Source of the DNA: Aquimarina litoralis
Lineage (GTDB): Bacteria > Bacteroidota > Bacteroidia > Flavobacteriales > Flavobacteriaceae
Length of the DNA: 64,000 bases
Direction: 5' to 3'
Assembly: GCF_019295435.1 (NCBI RefSeq)
Contig: NZ_WEKL01000010.1
Coordinates: forward strand, 62,001-126,000
The translations under genes were made by a program, and so were the position numbers. How positions within the stretch are numbered: the stretch's first letter is position 1; the number at the start of each line of letters is the position of its first letter. Below, piece after piece: positions 54,050 through 62,531 of this stretch. Below the pieces are notes generated by a model that saw only the letters and a list, made by a program, of their open reading frames with translations, ran no database searches and had not been told where the DNA came from.

Positions 54050-55310
54050 TGTTAATAGGAAAATTTAATTGCACACTTAACCCCTTATTTTTAATCGAGT
54101 TCAATTCCACACTTCCAGAATGTTCTTCCATAATCCGGAAAACATATGCTAGCCCTAAGCCTTTGAACTTTTCAAGAGTAACATCTTTTTGAAATCCTAT
54201 ACCATTATCTGATATTTTAATGGATATATAATCTCCATTTTCAAAATAGTTTATGGTTAATTCGACAGGAGTTTCATTATGTTTGATAGCATTTTCCCAA
54301 ATATTAAAAAGTATCAATTGCAAATGATTTTCATCTGCAAACACCTTACAATCTTCTTCCGAAGGCACAAAATTAACTTTCGTTTTATTGGTAATGAATA
54401 CCGGTTTCATCTGTTTTAGTGAACGCTCGATAATGTCAATTACACTCAATTTCTTTTTAGTAATATGTAATCGATCGGCATCAGACTTAACCCAATGTAG
54501 TACTGTTTTAATATGACTTTCTAAGCGGTTACTTTCTGTTTGTATTATAGTTATTAACTCTTCATCTTTATCCTTTTTATCTGCCAATAGATTAGCACTT
54601 AATTTAATAGAAGACAAGGGAGTTTGAAATTGATGCGATAAATGATTCACAAATTCATCTTTCTGTTTAATGAGTCTGCTTTGTTTATAATTAAGATACA
54701 ATAACCAAATAAATAATGAAGAAAGCCCTATCAAAAAGGTAATGGGTATTACATATTGAATCAATCCTATTTTTTTAGGTTTTGGGAGTATATGTAAATA
54801 ATTTAAGCCTGAAGCATCTATCCCTCTAATATCCCGCATTTGTGCAGGTGTATGATCCAAAATATAACCAGATTCTTCTATTTCATTTTCTGTTGCCGTA
54901 TTAGGGTCTATATTTTTTACCAACCCTATCATCAATAGACAAGAGGTACAAACTTTCAGATTAGACTCTTGAAGCTTTGTATTGGTTTTATGAGTATTCA
55001 AACTAGATATGGGTTCATTTAAACCATTAAAATAACCCCAAATAATATCACTATCAAACGATGCAAAGTTTTTAACCAAAATAGAATCTGTAACTTGATG
55101 CATCCGTAAAGTATCTTTTCTGAGTGATGGATCATTATTCTCTATTTTTCTAATTTCAATTGCACTTTCGATTAAAGCCTTTTGCATTTCGGTTTTGGCC
55201 AGATCGATTTTTAGTGCATACTCATCATTAATATGATTGATCTGCCAAACCACTAAACATCCTAAAATTAGCAGTGATAATAATACTATGACGATATTTT
55301 TTCTTTTCAT
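54042..55310 (-). CDS. Sensor histidine kinase with periplasmic CxxC segment
   Basis: 422 residues. First membrane helix (about 5-25), periplasmic domain (about 26-185), second helix (about 187-207), then HisKA with HLSHQFQTPLSSIKLS (phosphoacceptor His about 226) and HATPase with NIWENAIKHN, DNGIG and GLGLAYV. The periplasmic domain contains KVCTSCLLMIG, a C-x-x-C pair that could bind metal or act as a redox switch; this is seen directly but its role is inference. RprX-like. Transcribed with the regulator; divergent from the gene at 55468 across 157 bases. Confidence 0.92.
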   Translation of the reverse strand: MKRKNIVIVLLSLLILGCLVVWQINHINDEYALKIDLAKTEMQKALIESAIEIRKIENNDPSLRKDTLRMHQVTDSILVKNFASFDSDIIWGYFNGLNEPISSLNTHKTNTKLQESNLKVCTSCLLMIGLVKNIDPNTATENEIEESGYILDHTPAQMRDIRGIDASGLNYLHILPKPKKIGLIQYVIPITFLIGLSSLFIWLLYLNYKQSRLIKQKDEFVNHLSHQFQTPLSSIKLSANLLADKKDKDEELITIIQTESNRLESHIKTVLHWVKSDADRLHITKKKLSVIDIIERSLKQMKPVFITNKTKVNFVPSEEDCKVFADENHLQLILFNIWENAIKHNETPVELTINYFENGDYISIKISDNGIGFQKDVTLEKFKGLGLAYVFRIMEEHSGSVELNSIKNKGLSVQLNFPINND

Positions 55311-55354
55311 TTCGTGATCTAAATTATAAATTCTTAAGAGATGTTTTGGCTTTT

Positions 55355-55370
55355 TTCAGTTTTCATTCAG
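55355..55370. promoter_or_regulatory. Direct repeat TTCAG-N6-TTCAG between divergent genes
   Basis: TTCAG at 55355-55359 and 55366-55370, 11 bases apart, with a third copy at 55417-55421. Eleven-base phasing is typical for OmpR-type dimers. It lies between the sensor kinase operon and the gene at 55468. Confidence 0.4.
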
Positions 55371-55433
55371 CTTTTTAGGTTTTTGTTATAAGATCTTCAT
55401 TTTCATTTCATCAAACTTCAGAATTGATCCAAA

Positions 55434-55441
55434 TAGCTTTG
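55434..55441 (+). promoter_or_regulatory. Putative -7 box for the DUF6624-like gene
   Basis: TAGCTTTG fits TAnnTTTG and lies 26 bases before the ATG at 55468. Confidence 0.5.
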
Positions 55442-55467
55442 TAGTGTAATTATAAAATCACTTTGAA

Positions 55468-56448
55468 ATGAAACGATTAACAGTATTTATCTGTTTACTT
55501 ATTACGCAAATATGTAGTTCACAGATCGACTTTGTAAAACATGCAGATCTTTTATTATCAGCACGTCGCGCTTTACAAACAAATGAAACCAAAAAAGCTC
55601 TATTCTATTACGAGCAAGCATTTGCAATCCATAATGACAACTCTATTGCTCAATATCTAAATGCTGCCAAATGCGCGGCAATAGAAAAAAATGAATCAAG
55701 CTGTAAAAAATGGATTATCCAGGCTATTGAACAGAAAAAAGCTCCTAAAAAAAGCTTATCTAAGTTCTCTGATAATAAACTTTATCAAAACTGCCTAGAA
55801 TCCATATTACCTAATTACAATACCTACCTAGCCAATTTCTACACATCCATTGATAATCCTATGATTTATTTTCAGGTACAAGAACTTATCAATAGAGATC
55901 AAGTTACTCGCAAGTTAGATGATTATTATTTGGGCATTACTAAGGAAGATCAGGAAATGGCCTTTGAGTTATGGTTAAAGGCTAAAGCAAATCAGGACAA
56001 AGATGCTATGGAAAAATACAAAGCCATATTGGCTCCGAAAATTGATAAGGAGCTTGAAGTGTACAACAGAAAGGTTATGCAGCATGCAGATAGTCTTAAT
56101 ATTGCGAGACTAATTGACATTACTAAAGAGTTTGGATGGCAAAAGGAAGCACATTTACTTTTATGGCATCAGCGAGGTACCTATGGCGAAAAAAATTGGG
56201 TATGGAGTTTTTTCAAGCCCTATATCGATAAAGAAATAGCAACCGGAAAAATAACACCTTTTTTCTGGGCATTGTTTGAAGATATCGATTCAATTTTTAA
56301 AACAGGCAAAAGTATCTACGGTTATCATCCTGGAAAGGTAGACCCAAAAACTGTAAATATAAAAAGACGAAGTATTGGACTCCCTGAACTTACTCCACAA
56401 GAAATTGAAAAAAGAAATACCGGAAGAGATAACGGAAGTGTATTCTAA
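55468..56448 (+). CDS. Exported protein with TPR-like part and DUF6624-like C-terminus
   Basis: 326 residues with a signal peptide (MKRLTVFICLLITQICSSQ). Residues ~25-110 are TPR-like helices (ALFYYEQAFAIHNDNSIAQYLNAAKCAA, two Cys nearby). The second half (about 150-326) matches the DUF6624 pattern: ELEVYNRKVMQHADSLNIARL, EFGWQKEAHLLLWHQRG, and GYHPGKVDPKTVNIKRRSIGL. DUF6624 has no assigned function. A small exported protein gene follows after 16 bases. Divergent from the two-component system, which may regulate it. Confidence 0.8.
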   Translation: MKRLTVFICLLITQICSSQIDFVKHADLLLSARRALQTNETKKALFYYEQAFAIHNDNSIAQYLNAAKCAAIEKNESSCKKWIIQAIEQKKAPKKSLSKFSDNKLYQNCLESILPNYNTYLANFYTSIDNPMIYFQVQELINRDQVTRKLDDYYLGITKEDQEMAFELWLKAKANQDKDAMEKYKAILAPKIDKELEVYNRKVMQHADSLNIARLIDITKEFGWQKEAHLLLWHQRGTYGEKNWVWSFFKPYIDKEIATGKITPFFWALFEDIDSIFKTGKSIYGYHPGKVDPKTVNIKRRSIGLPELTPQEIEKRNTGRDNGSVF

Positions 56449-56464
56449 TAAAAAACTATAGATC

Positions 56465-56893
56465 ATGAAAATAATAGTTACCATAATATTCACAATATTT
56501 ATGAATGCATTCTTAAATGCGCAGCACATTGACTTAAATTATTATCCTCCAAAAACCAATGCAACGACTGCTAAAGATTATAATAAAGGGGTTAGAGATC
56601 TAGCATATGCGTATGCCAATATTGAAGAGAACCCTAACCAGCTGCTAAATTATATAGATTATTGGCGTGTAGCTGTAGCATACATTTATATGGGTGTAGA
56701 TAAGGAGACTGTCTATTCACTTCTTTTAAAATCTAAAGCTGATAACAAAAAGGGATTTTGTATCATCTTGCATGCACAATTAGAAGCATGCGGTGAACCT
56801 CAAAAAGATTCTCGATTTTATAAATTTTTAGGAAAGACATATTTAGAAAATCTAAGCAATTGTTTGGGTGTTGATATTGAGACTTTTCGTTAA
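56465..56893 (+). CDS. Small exported protein of unknown function
   Basis: 142 residues with a signal peptide (cleavage near NAFLNAQ, residue 20). The mature protein is helical with ARDLAYAYANIEENPN-like and DKETVYSLLLKSKADNKKGF segments; two or three Cys (about 99, 110, 137). No family recognised. It follows the DUF6624-like gene with 16 bases and is in its operon. A terminator follows about 95 bases later. Confidence 0.72.
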   Translation: MKIIVTIIFTIFMNAFLNAQHIDLNYYPPKTNATTAKDYNKGVRDLAYAYANIEENPNQLLNYIDYWRVAVAYIYMGVDKETVYSLLLKSKADNKKGFCIILHAQLEACGEPQKDSRFYKFLGKTYLENLSNCLGVDIETFR

Positions 56894-56985
56894 ATTATCT
56901 GATCTTTTCAATTCCATACAACTCATCAAATGCTAACTTTGGTAAAGATCAATTATCATCCAAGTCGACAGCTGTTTTAGCCTTT

Positions 56986-57018
56986 AAAAAAGCTTCATAA
57001 CTACATTGAAGCTTTTTT
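56986..57018 (+). terminator. Intrinsic terminator
   Basis: 12-bp perfect stem AAAAAAGCTTCA / TGAAGCTTTTTT with a 9-base loop, downstream of the gene ending at 56893. The rest of the gap up to 57304 holds AT-rich DNA without a convincing ORF. Confidence 0.88.
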
Positions 57019-57304
57019 CTATATATACTATTTCAGGTTTAAAAACTATGGAATCAACTGATATAAAAACAACATCTCCTATACTATAACACATTGTCAT
57101 ACATGAATTTATGGCATTTAAAATATGGAATGTTTTGGAGATTTTTTTATCTTTCTTATCGGAAAAGTGAAAACATATACTTTTTAGTTCTTCTTTATAG
57201 TTGAATAAATAGTATTAGTAAGAGAATTGGTAAGGGATACTTTTTGCCTGAAACTCGTTATACCGGTTTAATATATTAACCAACACTTACTAATTCTTAT
57301 TTAC

Positions 57305-59161
57305 ATGAATTCACATTTTAACAATTTAACCATTTTTACAAGCAAGTATTCTTTTTCTACACTTGGAATATTAATTTGTATACTATGCATGCTAGTTCCA
57401 TTTTTAAATTATGGACAGGCAACAGATCCGTTACCAGTTACGTACAAATCATCCGATGTACGATTGGAATCACCAAATAATTTAGATAAAAGTATTACAA
57501 CCGTACTAACAGAAACCATATCGGAACCTGGTGCAATTTGGTTACGTCTTTTCTTTGATGAGATAAACTTAGGAAAAAATAGTACCCTAACCATTACATC
57601 AGACCATGATGGCGGACAACAAACGTTCACATCTTCAACAATTAAAGACTGGAAAAATTCCAGTGCCTATTTTAATGGAGATAAAGTTACTTTAACCTTA
57701 CATATAGCTCCGACAGAAAAATCAGTTGGACTTCAGATTCGTGAAATAGGAGTAGGTATCGAAAGTCCACAAGTAAAATCTCAATGTGGCCCTAATGATG
57801 ATCGTGTTGATGCAAATGACGCAGCGGTTGGTAGAATAGTTCCTATAGGCTGTACTGGTTGGATCATCAGAAACGGAAGATTAGTTACTGCTGGTCATTG
57901 TGTAGGTAGCAGAGCACAATTAATAGAATTTAACGTTCCAAAATCCAATCCTGATCGTAGTATTGTACATCCAGGACCGGAAGATCAATATCCGATAGGA
58001 AATTTTGTAACTCCTTACAGCAATAGTCCAAGTCCAGCAAATGACTGGGCTGTATTTACTGCTAGCTCAAATTCGCAAACTGGTCTTACTCCTATACAAG
58101 CACAAGGCAAATCATTTAATGTAGTTCAAAGTGCTCCCGTAGGCAATATTAGAATTACTGGTTTTGGAACAGATACAGGTATTGATAACCAAACACAACA
58201 AACACATAGTGGACCACAAACTTCAGTTAATAATACCTTTGTACGGTATAGAACCGACACTACTGGTGGAAATTCTGGAAGTCCCATTATTGATTCTCAA
58301 GGAAATGCAGTTGGAGTGCATGCATATGGAGGTTGTTCTGGATCTTCAGGATCTAATTTTGGAGAAAGAGCTACCATCCCTGCTTTTTGGCAAGCTATGG
58401 GATTAGGAAATACTGGTGGTCCTTCAGGCCCAATAGTTCGTATGGTAAAGCGTAATGCAAGTGGATTTGCATTAGATGGTGGAAATGGAGGAGCAAATGG
58501 CCAAAACGTATATCTGTGGTCTAATAATAGTACTAATCAAAATCAACATTGGATAGAAGTAAATCAAGGTAATGGGTATTATTCGTACATAAAGCGAGGT
58601 ACCAATTTTGCTCTGGATGGTGGTAATGGAGGTGCAAATAGACAAAACCTTTATTTGTGGCAATACAACCAAAATAATTTCAATCAACATTGGAGAAAAG
58701 TAAATGTGGGTGGAGGAAACTTTCGATTGGAAAAACGAAATGCTTCTGCTTTCTCTATAGATGGAAATAATGGAGGTGGCAATGGTCAAAACACCTATCT
58801 ATGGAGTTCCAACAATAATAATCAAAACCAACATTGGACATTTATTGCAGTAAATTCATTTGCTGAAAATAGCACAGAAACGATTATTTCAGAAAACGCT
58901 GAAAATACTTTGGATAATCCAAAAATGGAAATCTATCCAAATCCTGCAACTGAATCTTTCAATATACAAATAGGTAATCTTAGCAATAACTCGGTTAAAG
59001 CAACTGTTTTTTCAATCTTTGGAAAAAAACAAAAAAGTATTACACTAAAATCTGGAGTAAACAATATCAAAACTAGAGATTTAGGATTACATACAGGAAT
59101 GTATCTGATACAAGTAAATTTAGGTACCGATGTACTTGTTCGAAAATTAATTATACACTAA
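57305..59161 (+). CDS. T9SS-secreted trypsin-like serine protease with ricin-type lectin repeats
   Basis: 618 residues. Signal peptide (hydrophobic 18-37), an N-terminal beta domain (about 40-160), then a trypsin-fold domain with catalytic His198 in VTAGHC, Asp247 in NDWAV and Ser324 in GGNSGSP; conserved Cys flank the His. A ricin B-like (RICIN) lectin module follows (about 378-518) with three QNxYLW...NQHW repeats, as in beta-trefoil sugar-binding domains. The C-terminal ~80 residues are a T9SS type A sorting domain (IYPNPATESFNI, GMYLIQVNL). Likely secreted protease held to a glycan or glycoprotein by the lectin. Monocistronic. Confidence 0.92.
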   Translation: MNSHFNNLTIFTSKYSFSTLGILICILCMLVPFLNYGQATDPLPVTYKSSDVRLESPNNLDKSITTVLTETISEPGAIWLRLFFDEINLGKNSTLTITSDHDGGQQTFTSSTIKDWKNSSAYFNGDKVTLTLHIAPTEKSVGLQIREIGVGIESPQVKSQCGPNDDRVDANDAAVGRIVPIGCTGWIIRNGRLVTAGHCVGSRAQLIEFNVPKSNPDRSIVHPGPEDQYPIGNFVTPYSNSPSPANDWAVFTASSNSQTGLTPIQAQGKSFNVVQSAPVGNIRITGFGTDTGIDNQTQQTHSGPQTSVNNTFVRYRTDTTGGNSGSPIIDSQGNAVGVHAYGGCSGSSGSNFGERATIPAFWQAMGLGNTGGPSGPIVRMVKRNASGFALDGGNGGANGQNVYLWSNNSTNQNQHWIEVNQGNGYYSYIKRGTNFALDGGNGGANRQNLYLWQYNQNNFNQHWRKVNVGGGNFRLEKRNASAFSIDGNNGGGNGQNTYLWSSNNNNQNQHWTFIAVNSFAENSTETIISENAENTLDNPKMEIYPNPATESFNIQIGNLSNNSVKATVFSIFGKKQKSITLKSGVNNIKTRDLGLHTGMYLIQVNLGTDVLVRKLIIH

Positions 59162-59199
59162 TCTTAAGTTATTGGTTAAGATATTAAATGTAACGAGAG

Positions 59200-59223
59200 A
59201 AAGCCGCCTATTAAGGTGGCTTT
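59200..59223 (+). terminator. Intrinsic terminator after the protease gene
   Basis: Stem AAAGCCGCCT / AGGTGGCTTT with one G-U pair, 4-base loop and T-run, 38 bases after the stop. Confidence 0.85.
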
Positions 59224-59317
59224 TTTGATTTGCATAATTCAGATTGAACCTGAATGACGTCATTGCAATAAAATCAAATGATTAAAGTTCCAAAAAATTA
59301 GTACTCCTTACACATAA

Positions 59318-60082
59318 TTAATTCCAGATTCCATTAGACTCTGTCAAAATAATTGGAGCATTACCTGTTACAAGTATCGTATGTTCATGCTGCGTAGTGT
59401 AACCACCTTTGTTTCCTACTAAAGTCCAACCATCTTTTAATTCCACTGCAATAGTTGATTTGGTTGAAATAAATGTTTCAATAGCTACTGTAGTATTTTT
59501 TTTAAATCTTTCGCGGTTGGTTTTAACTCGGTAGTTTAAAATGTTTTCAGGTTCTTCATGTAAACTTCTGCCAACTCCATGGCCTGCCAAATTTTTAATT
59601 ACTTTATAACCAAACTTTTTAGCCTCCGTTTCTATCAAATATCCAATTTCCGAAATCTTAACTCCTCCTCTTATTTTATGAATAGCTTTATGCAAAATGT
59701 TTTTTGAAGCATCTACAAGAGGTTGATAATTATTTATGTCTTCTCCAAGCACAAAGGAACCTCCATTATCAGACCAAAATCCATTTAGTTCTGCAGAAAC
59801 ATCAATATTAACTAAATCACCTTCTTTTAATATCTTTTTCTCAGATGGTATACCATGAGCTACTTCACCATTAGTACTTATACAGGAATAACCTGGAAAT
59901 CCATAGGTTTTAAATGGAGCTGAATTTGCTCCATAACTTTTTAAAATTTCGCCTCCGTATTCGTCTAATTCTTTAGTTGACATACCCACTTTAGCATATT
60001 CTCGCATTAATTTTAATGTAGTAGCTACGACTTCACTAACCTTTTTCATTCCGATTAATTCTGATTCTTTTGTTATCGACAT
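59318..60082 (-). CDS. map: Type I methionine aminopeptidase
   Basis: Removes the initiator Met from nascent proteins. 254 residues, typical length without extra N-terminal domain. Pita-bread fold with the five metal ligands at expected places: Asp in VNIDVS, Asp in FWSDNGGSF, His in AGHGVGRSLHE, Glu in AIETFI and Glu in QHEHTI. The second Asp lies in SDNGG rather than the commonest GDTSR-type phrase, as in some Bacteroidota paralogues, so it may be a second copy; this window cannot tell. A TATATTTG box lies ~55 bases upstream. Confidence 0.92.
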   Translation of the reverse strand: MSITKESELIGMKKVSEVVATTLKLMREYAKVGMSTKELDEYGGEILKSYGANSAPFKTYGFPGYSCISTNGEVAHGIPSEKKILKEGDLVNIDVSAELNGFWSDNGGSFVLGEDINNYQPLVDASKNILHKAIHKIRGGVKISEIGYLIETEAKKFGYKVIKNLAGHGVGRSLHEEPENILNYRVKTNRERFKKNTTVAIETFISTKSTIAVELKDGWTLVGNKGGYTTQHEHTILVTGNAPIILTESNGIWN

Positions 60083-60135
60083 TTTGTTTGTTTTAATTAG
60101 CGAAAAGATCTCAACAATGTGTTGTGTGAGAGTTT

Positions 60136-60143
60136 CAAATATA
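60136..60143 (-). promoter_or_regulatory. Putative -7 box for map
   Basis: TATATTTG on the minus strand, 54 bases before the ATG at 60082. Confidence 0.4.
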
Positions 60144-60287
60144 TACAGTTTGAAATAACACTAAGCAAGTTGGTAAGTAATTTTAATATTTATTATTTTC
60201 TACTTACCAATATACAAATTATGCGTTTAGCAGAACTTATAAACTTTAGGATTTCCTTTCCACTTCGTAACATGTTTGAAATTTTCA

Positions 60288-60494
60288 TTAGTTAAAAGAA
60301 TCTCTAAATTCTAAAGGTGAAAGTTATGTTTTGGATTTGAAAAGTTTGCTAAATGCTTGAGATTGTTCAAAACCTAACCTATAAGCAATCTCATTTATTG
60401 TAAGATTTGTTGTAAATAATTTTTCTTTAGCTTTTGCTATTTGTTTTTCATGAATACGCTGCTGATTGTTTTGAATGATGTTATTACTAGTTAT
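60288..60494 (-). pseudogene. AraC-family regulator remnant with internal stop
   Basis: The minus strand encodes the C-terminal helix-turn-helix of an AraC protein: 56 codons from 60494 to 60327 with QQRIHEKQIAKAKEKL and LTINEIAYRLGFEQSQAFSKLFK, then a TAA at 60326-60324, then LSPLEFRDSFN and a second stop at 60290. In AraC proteins the text usually runs on as KT-x-LSPLEFR, so the first TAA replaces a sense codon. The frame is closed upstream by TAA at 60497 and no ATG is present, so the N-terminal part is gone. No intact gene remains. The flanks 60144-60287 and 60495-60715 show nothing else. Confidence 0.75.
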
Positions 60495-60715
60495 TTATTA
60501 GGAGAGAGAAACAAAGCCTCGTTTATCCACAATCAAAAAAATTATATTGTTCTTTTATTTTACTTTTAGTATTAATCATTTACAATCAGGATTAAATAAT
60601 TAGTTTTTCCAATCTTACGCTAAATTTTAGAAACATCCTTTATGTCCTCCGAGTAAAAGATAGAGTCATTAAAAAGTTTTAATGTAAAAGTCTAATTTCC
60701 AAAATCTTTATACCG

Positions 60716-61633
60716 TTAAAATGATTCGGTCGTTAATTCCATATTTAGAGCTGCTCCCGCCAAATTACCTGTATATACTGCATTAGCCACAGAACGCATA
60801 GGCCTTGTATTGTCACCACACGCATAAATCCCTTTAACATTGGTTCTTTGCATATCATCAACTTTTAAATATCCTTGTTCTGTAAGTTCACACCCTAATA
60901 ACATGGGGATTTTGGAATTATGTTTAAAAGGTAGACCGCTATATAAAGCATCAAAATAAATTTTTATACCATCTTCAAATACAACATTTTCAACCATACC
61001 TTCTTTATGTTCTATCTCCATGATCTCATTTTCAATAATATTAATATTATGAGATTTCAACTTCAGTATCTGTTCATTGGTAAAGTTAGCCTTCCCAGAA
61101 GTTAAAATTGTTAAGTCATTTGTTAAGTTATTTATCAATTGGGCGTAGTGAAATGCGTCATCACCATTTGATATGACACCCGTTTTACGTCCATTGAATT
61201 CGTATCCATGACAATACGGACAATGAATCGCTGAAATCCCCCAACATTCGGCAAAACCCTTAATTTCTGGCATAATATCCTTTATACCTGTTGAGAACAA
61301 TAGTTTTTTACCTAAAAACTTTTCTCCTGATTTGGTTATTATCTCAAATCCTTCACTGGTTTTATATCCATTTATTGCGATGTCATTAAACAAGGATACT
61401 GTTTTATATTTTAACACCTGACCTCTTGCCAAAGAAGATATTTCAGATGGTGTTTTTCCATCTTGTGTGAGAAAATTATGAGAATGTGGTGTCCGCTTGT
61501 TGCATGGATTTCCTGCATCAATAATTAATACTTTTTTTAGGGAACGTCCTAAAGTCATAGCGGCAGAAAGCCCCGCATAACTACCGCCAACAATTATAAC
61601 ATCATTTTTTTTTAACTCTTTTATTTCTTTCAT
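60716..61633 (-). CDS. Thioredoxin-reductase-like FAD/NAD(P) oxidoreductase with CPYC motif
   Basis: 305 residues from the ATG at 61633 (an earlier frame start at 61672 is less likely). FAD motif VIIVGGSYAGLSAAMTLGR (about 13-30), redox motif HCPYCHGYEF (about 132-141), an NAD(P) segment TGVISNGDDAFHYAQL, and the C-terminal FAD motif GIYACGDNT. The CPYC pair replaces CATC of classical thioredoxin reductase, as in low-molecular-weight thiol oxidase-type members. Cytosolic. A TetR gene lies upstream on the same strand; a copy of its presumed operator is about 156 bases before this start. Confidence 0.9.
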   Translation of the reverse strand: MKEIKELKKNDVIIVGGSYAGLSAAMTLGRSLKKVLIIDAGNPCNKRTPHSHNFLTQDGKTPSEISSLARGQVLKYKTVSLFNDIAINGYKTSEGFEIITKSGEKFLGKKLLFSTGIKDIMPEIKGFAECWGISAIHCPYCHGYEFNGRKTGVISNGDDAFHYAQLINNLTNDLTILTSGKANFTNEQILKLKSHNINIIENEIMEIEHKEGMVENVVFEDGIKIYFDALYSGLPFKHNSKIPMLLGCELTEQGYLKVDDMQRTNVKGIYACGDNTRPMRSVANAVYTGNLAGAALNMELTTESF

Positions 61634-61785
61634 TTTACTAATTTTTGGTATTGTTTTTAATCGTACTGGCATTATTATATTTGATACTGTTAAACCTATT
61701 TTTATTGCTGTATGACACCTGATATCTTTCCATTTCTCCTATAGCATCTCATTTATATAATTTAAATTATGAGTTTACTTTTAAT

Positions 61786-61813
61786 AACCATGTCTCAAAT
61801 TTGAGACATGGTT
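61786..61813. promoter_or_regulatory. 28-bp perfect palindrome, TetR operator copy 1
   Basis: Core CATGTCTC (61789-61796), AAATTT, GAGACATG (61803-61810), extended by AAC/GTT-type pairs on each side to 28 bases. It sits after the tetR stop and before the oxidoreductase gene. It may also work as a hairpin. Confidence 0.65.
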
Positions 61814-61825
61814 TTGTAAATTTTT

Positions 61826-62383
61826 TTAAGTACTTATTCCATTAATAAATGATTTCCATGCAAACTTTCTGATTTCTATTCCATTGGATTGGTCTATCTC
61901 CTTAGCATTGACTGTACTATTTATAATTCCTGCATGTAAATTCTGAATCCATTCTATGGTCATCTTTTTATCTACAATTCCTTTATTCTGCAAATCCTTA
62001 ATAATTTTTTTAAAATTACTATAGATGTAATCGTAATCTTCACAATCCTTATTACTACCAGAACGTTTATGTCCTTCTTGTTGATAGAGTTTATAAAAAA
62101 AATAGTATTTGGCTCCGCAATCGATTCCTGCATTTAGCATGTTTTCTAATTGCATTAAGGAATCATCAGAGCTTTTAATAGCAGCGATCATTGCCTTTTT
62201 ACAACTTACTTCCATTTCCCGTTCACATGTTGCAACGAGTTCATCCCTGTCCTTGAAATAACGGTGTAATGTTCTCCGTGTAACATTCGCATTATCCGCA
62301 ACTTTTTGAAGTGGAGCAGAAAAATCATGATTAAAAACATCAATTGCGGCTTGGATAATACGGTCTTTAGTTTTAGTCAACAT
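61826..62383 (-). CDS. TetR/AcrR-family transcriptional repressor
   Basis: 185 residues from the ATG at 62383; a TTG three codons earlier overlaps the -7 box and is rejected. N-terminal TetR helix-turn-helix: TKDRIIQAAIDVFNHDFSAPLQKVADNANVTRRTLHRYFKDRDEL (about 3-47, read in parts). The C-terminal ligand domain (about 60-185) has two Cys around residues 78 and 92. It most likely represses itself and the thioredoxin-reductase-like gene downstream, as the same inverted repeat stands before both. The inducer is unknown; the Cys residues and target hint at a redox or electrophile signal, which is inference. Confidence 0.9.
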   Translation of the reverse strand: MLTKTKDRIIQAAIDVFNHDFSAPLQKVADNANVTRRTLHRYFKDRDELVATCEREMEVSCKKAMIAAIKSSDDSLMQLENMLNAGIDCGAKYYFFYKLYQQEGHKRSGSNKDCEDYDYIYSNFKKIIKDLQNKGIVDKKMTIEWIQNLHAGIINSTVNAKEIDQSNGIEIRKFAWKSFINGIST

Positions 62384-62389
62384 AATGTA

Positions 62390-62397
62390 CAAAGTTA
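62390..62397 (-). promoter_or_regulatory. -7 box of the tetR gene, next to the start codon
   Basis: TAACTTTG on the minus strand, 6 bases before the ATG at 62383, so the mRNA would be nearly leaderless. The -33 region falls within the operator at 62413. Confidence 0.5.
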
Positions 62398-62412
62398 TGA
62401 ATTTTATTAGAA

Positions 62413-62434
62413 CATGTCACTATTTTGTGACATG
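62413..62434. promoter_or_regulatory. TetR operator copy 2
   Basis: CATGTCAC (62413-62420), TATTTT, GTGACATG (62427-62434). Same half-sites and 6-base spacer as the copy at 61789. It covers the expected -33 element of the tetR promoter. Confidence 0.7.
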
Positions 62435-62531
62435 TCTCTTGACTTCATATATTATTTGTAAGAAAATGAATGGATAAACTAACTTCTTAAAACACTCTTT
62501 ATATAGTATAGAATGAAATAAGAATAGAACT

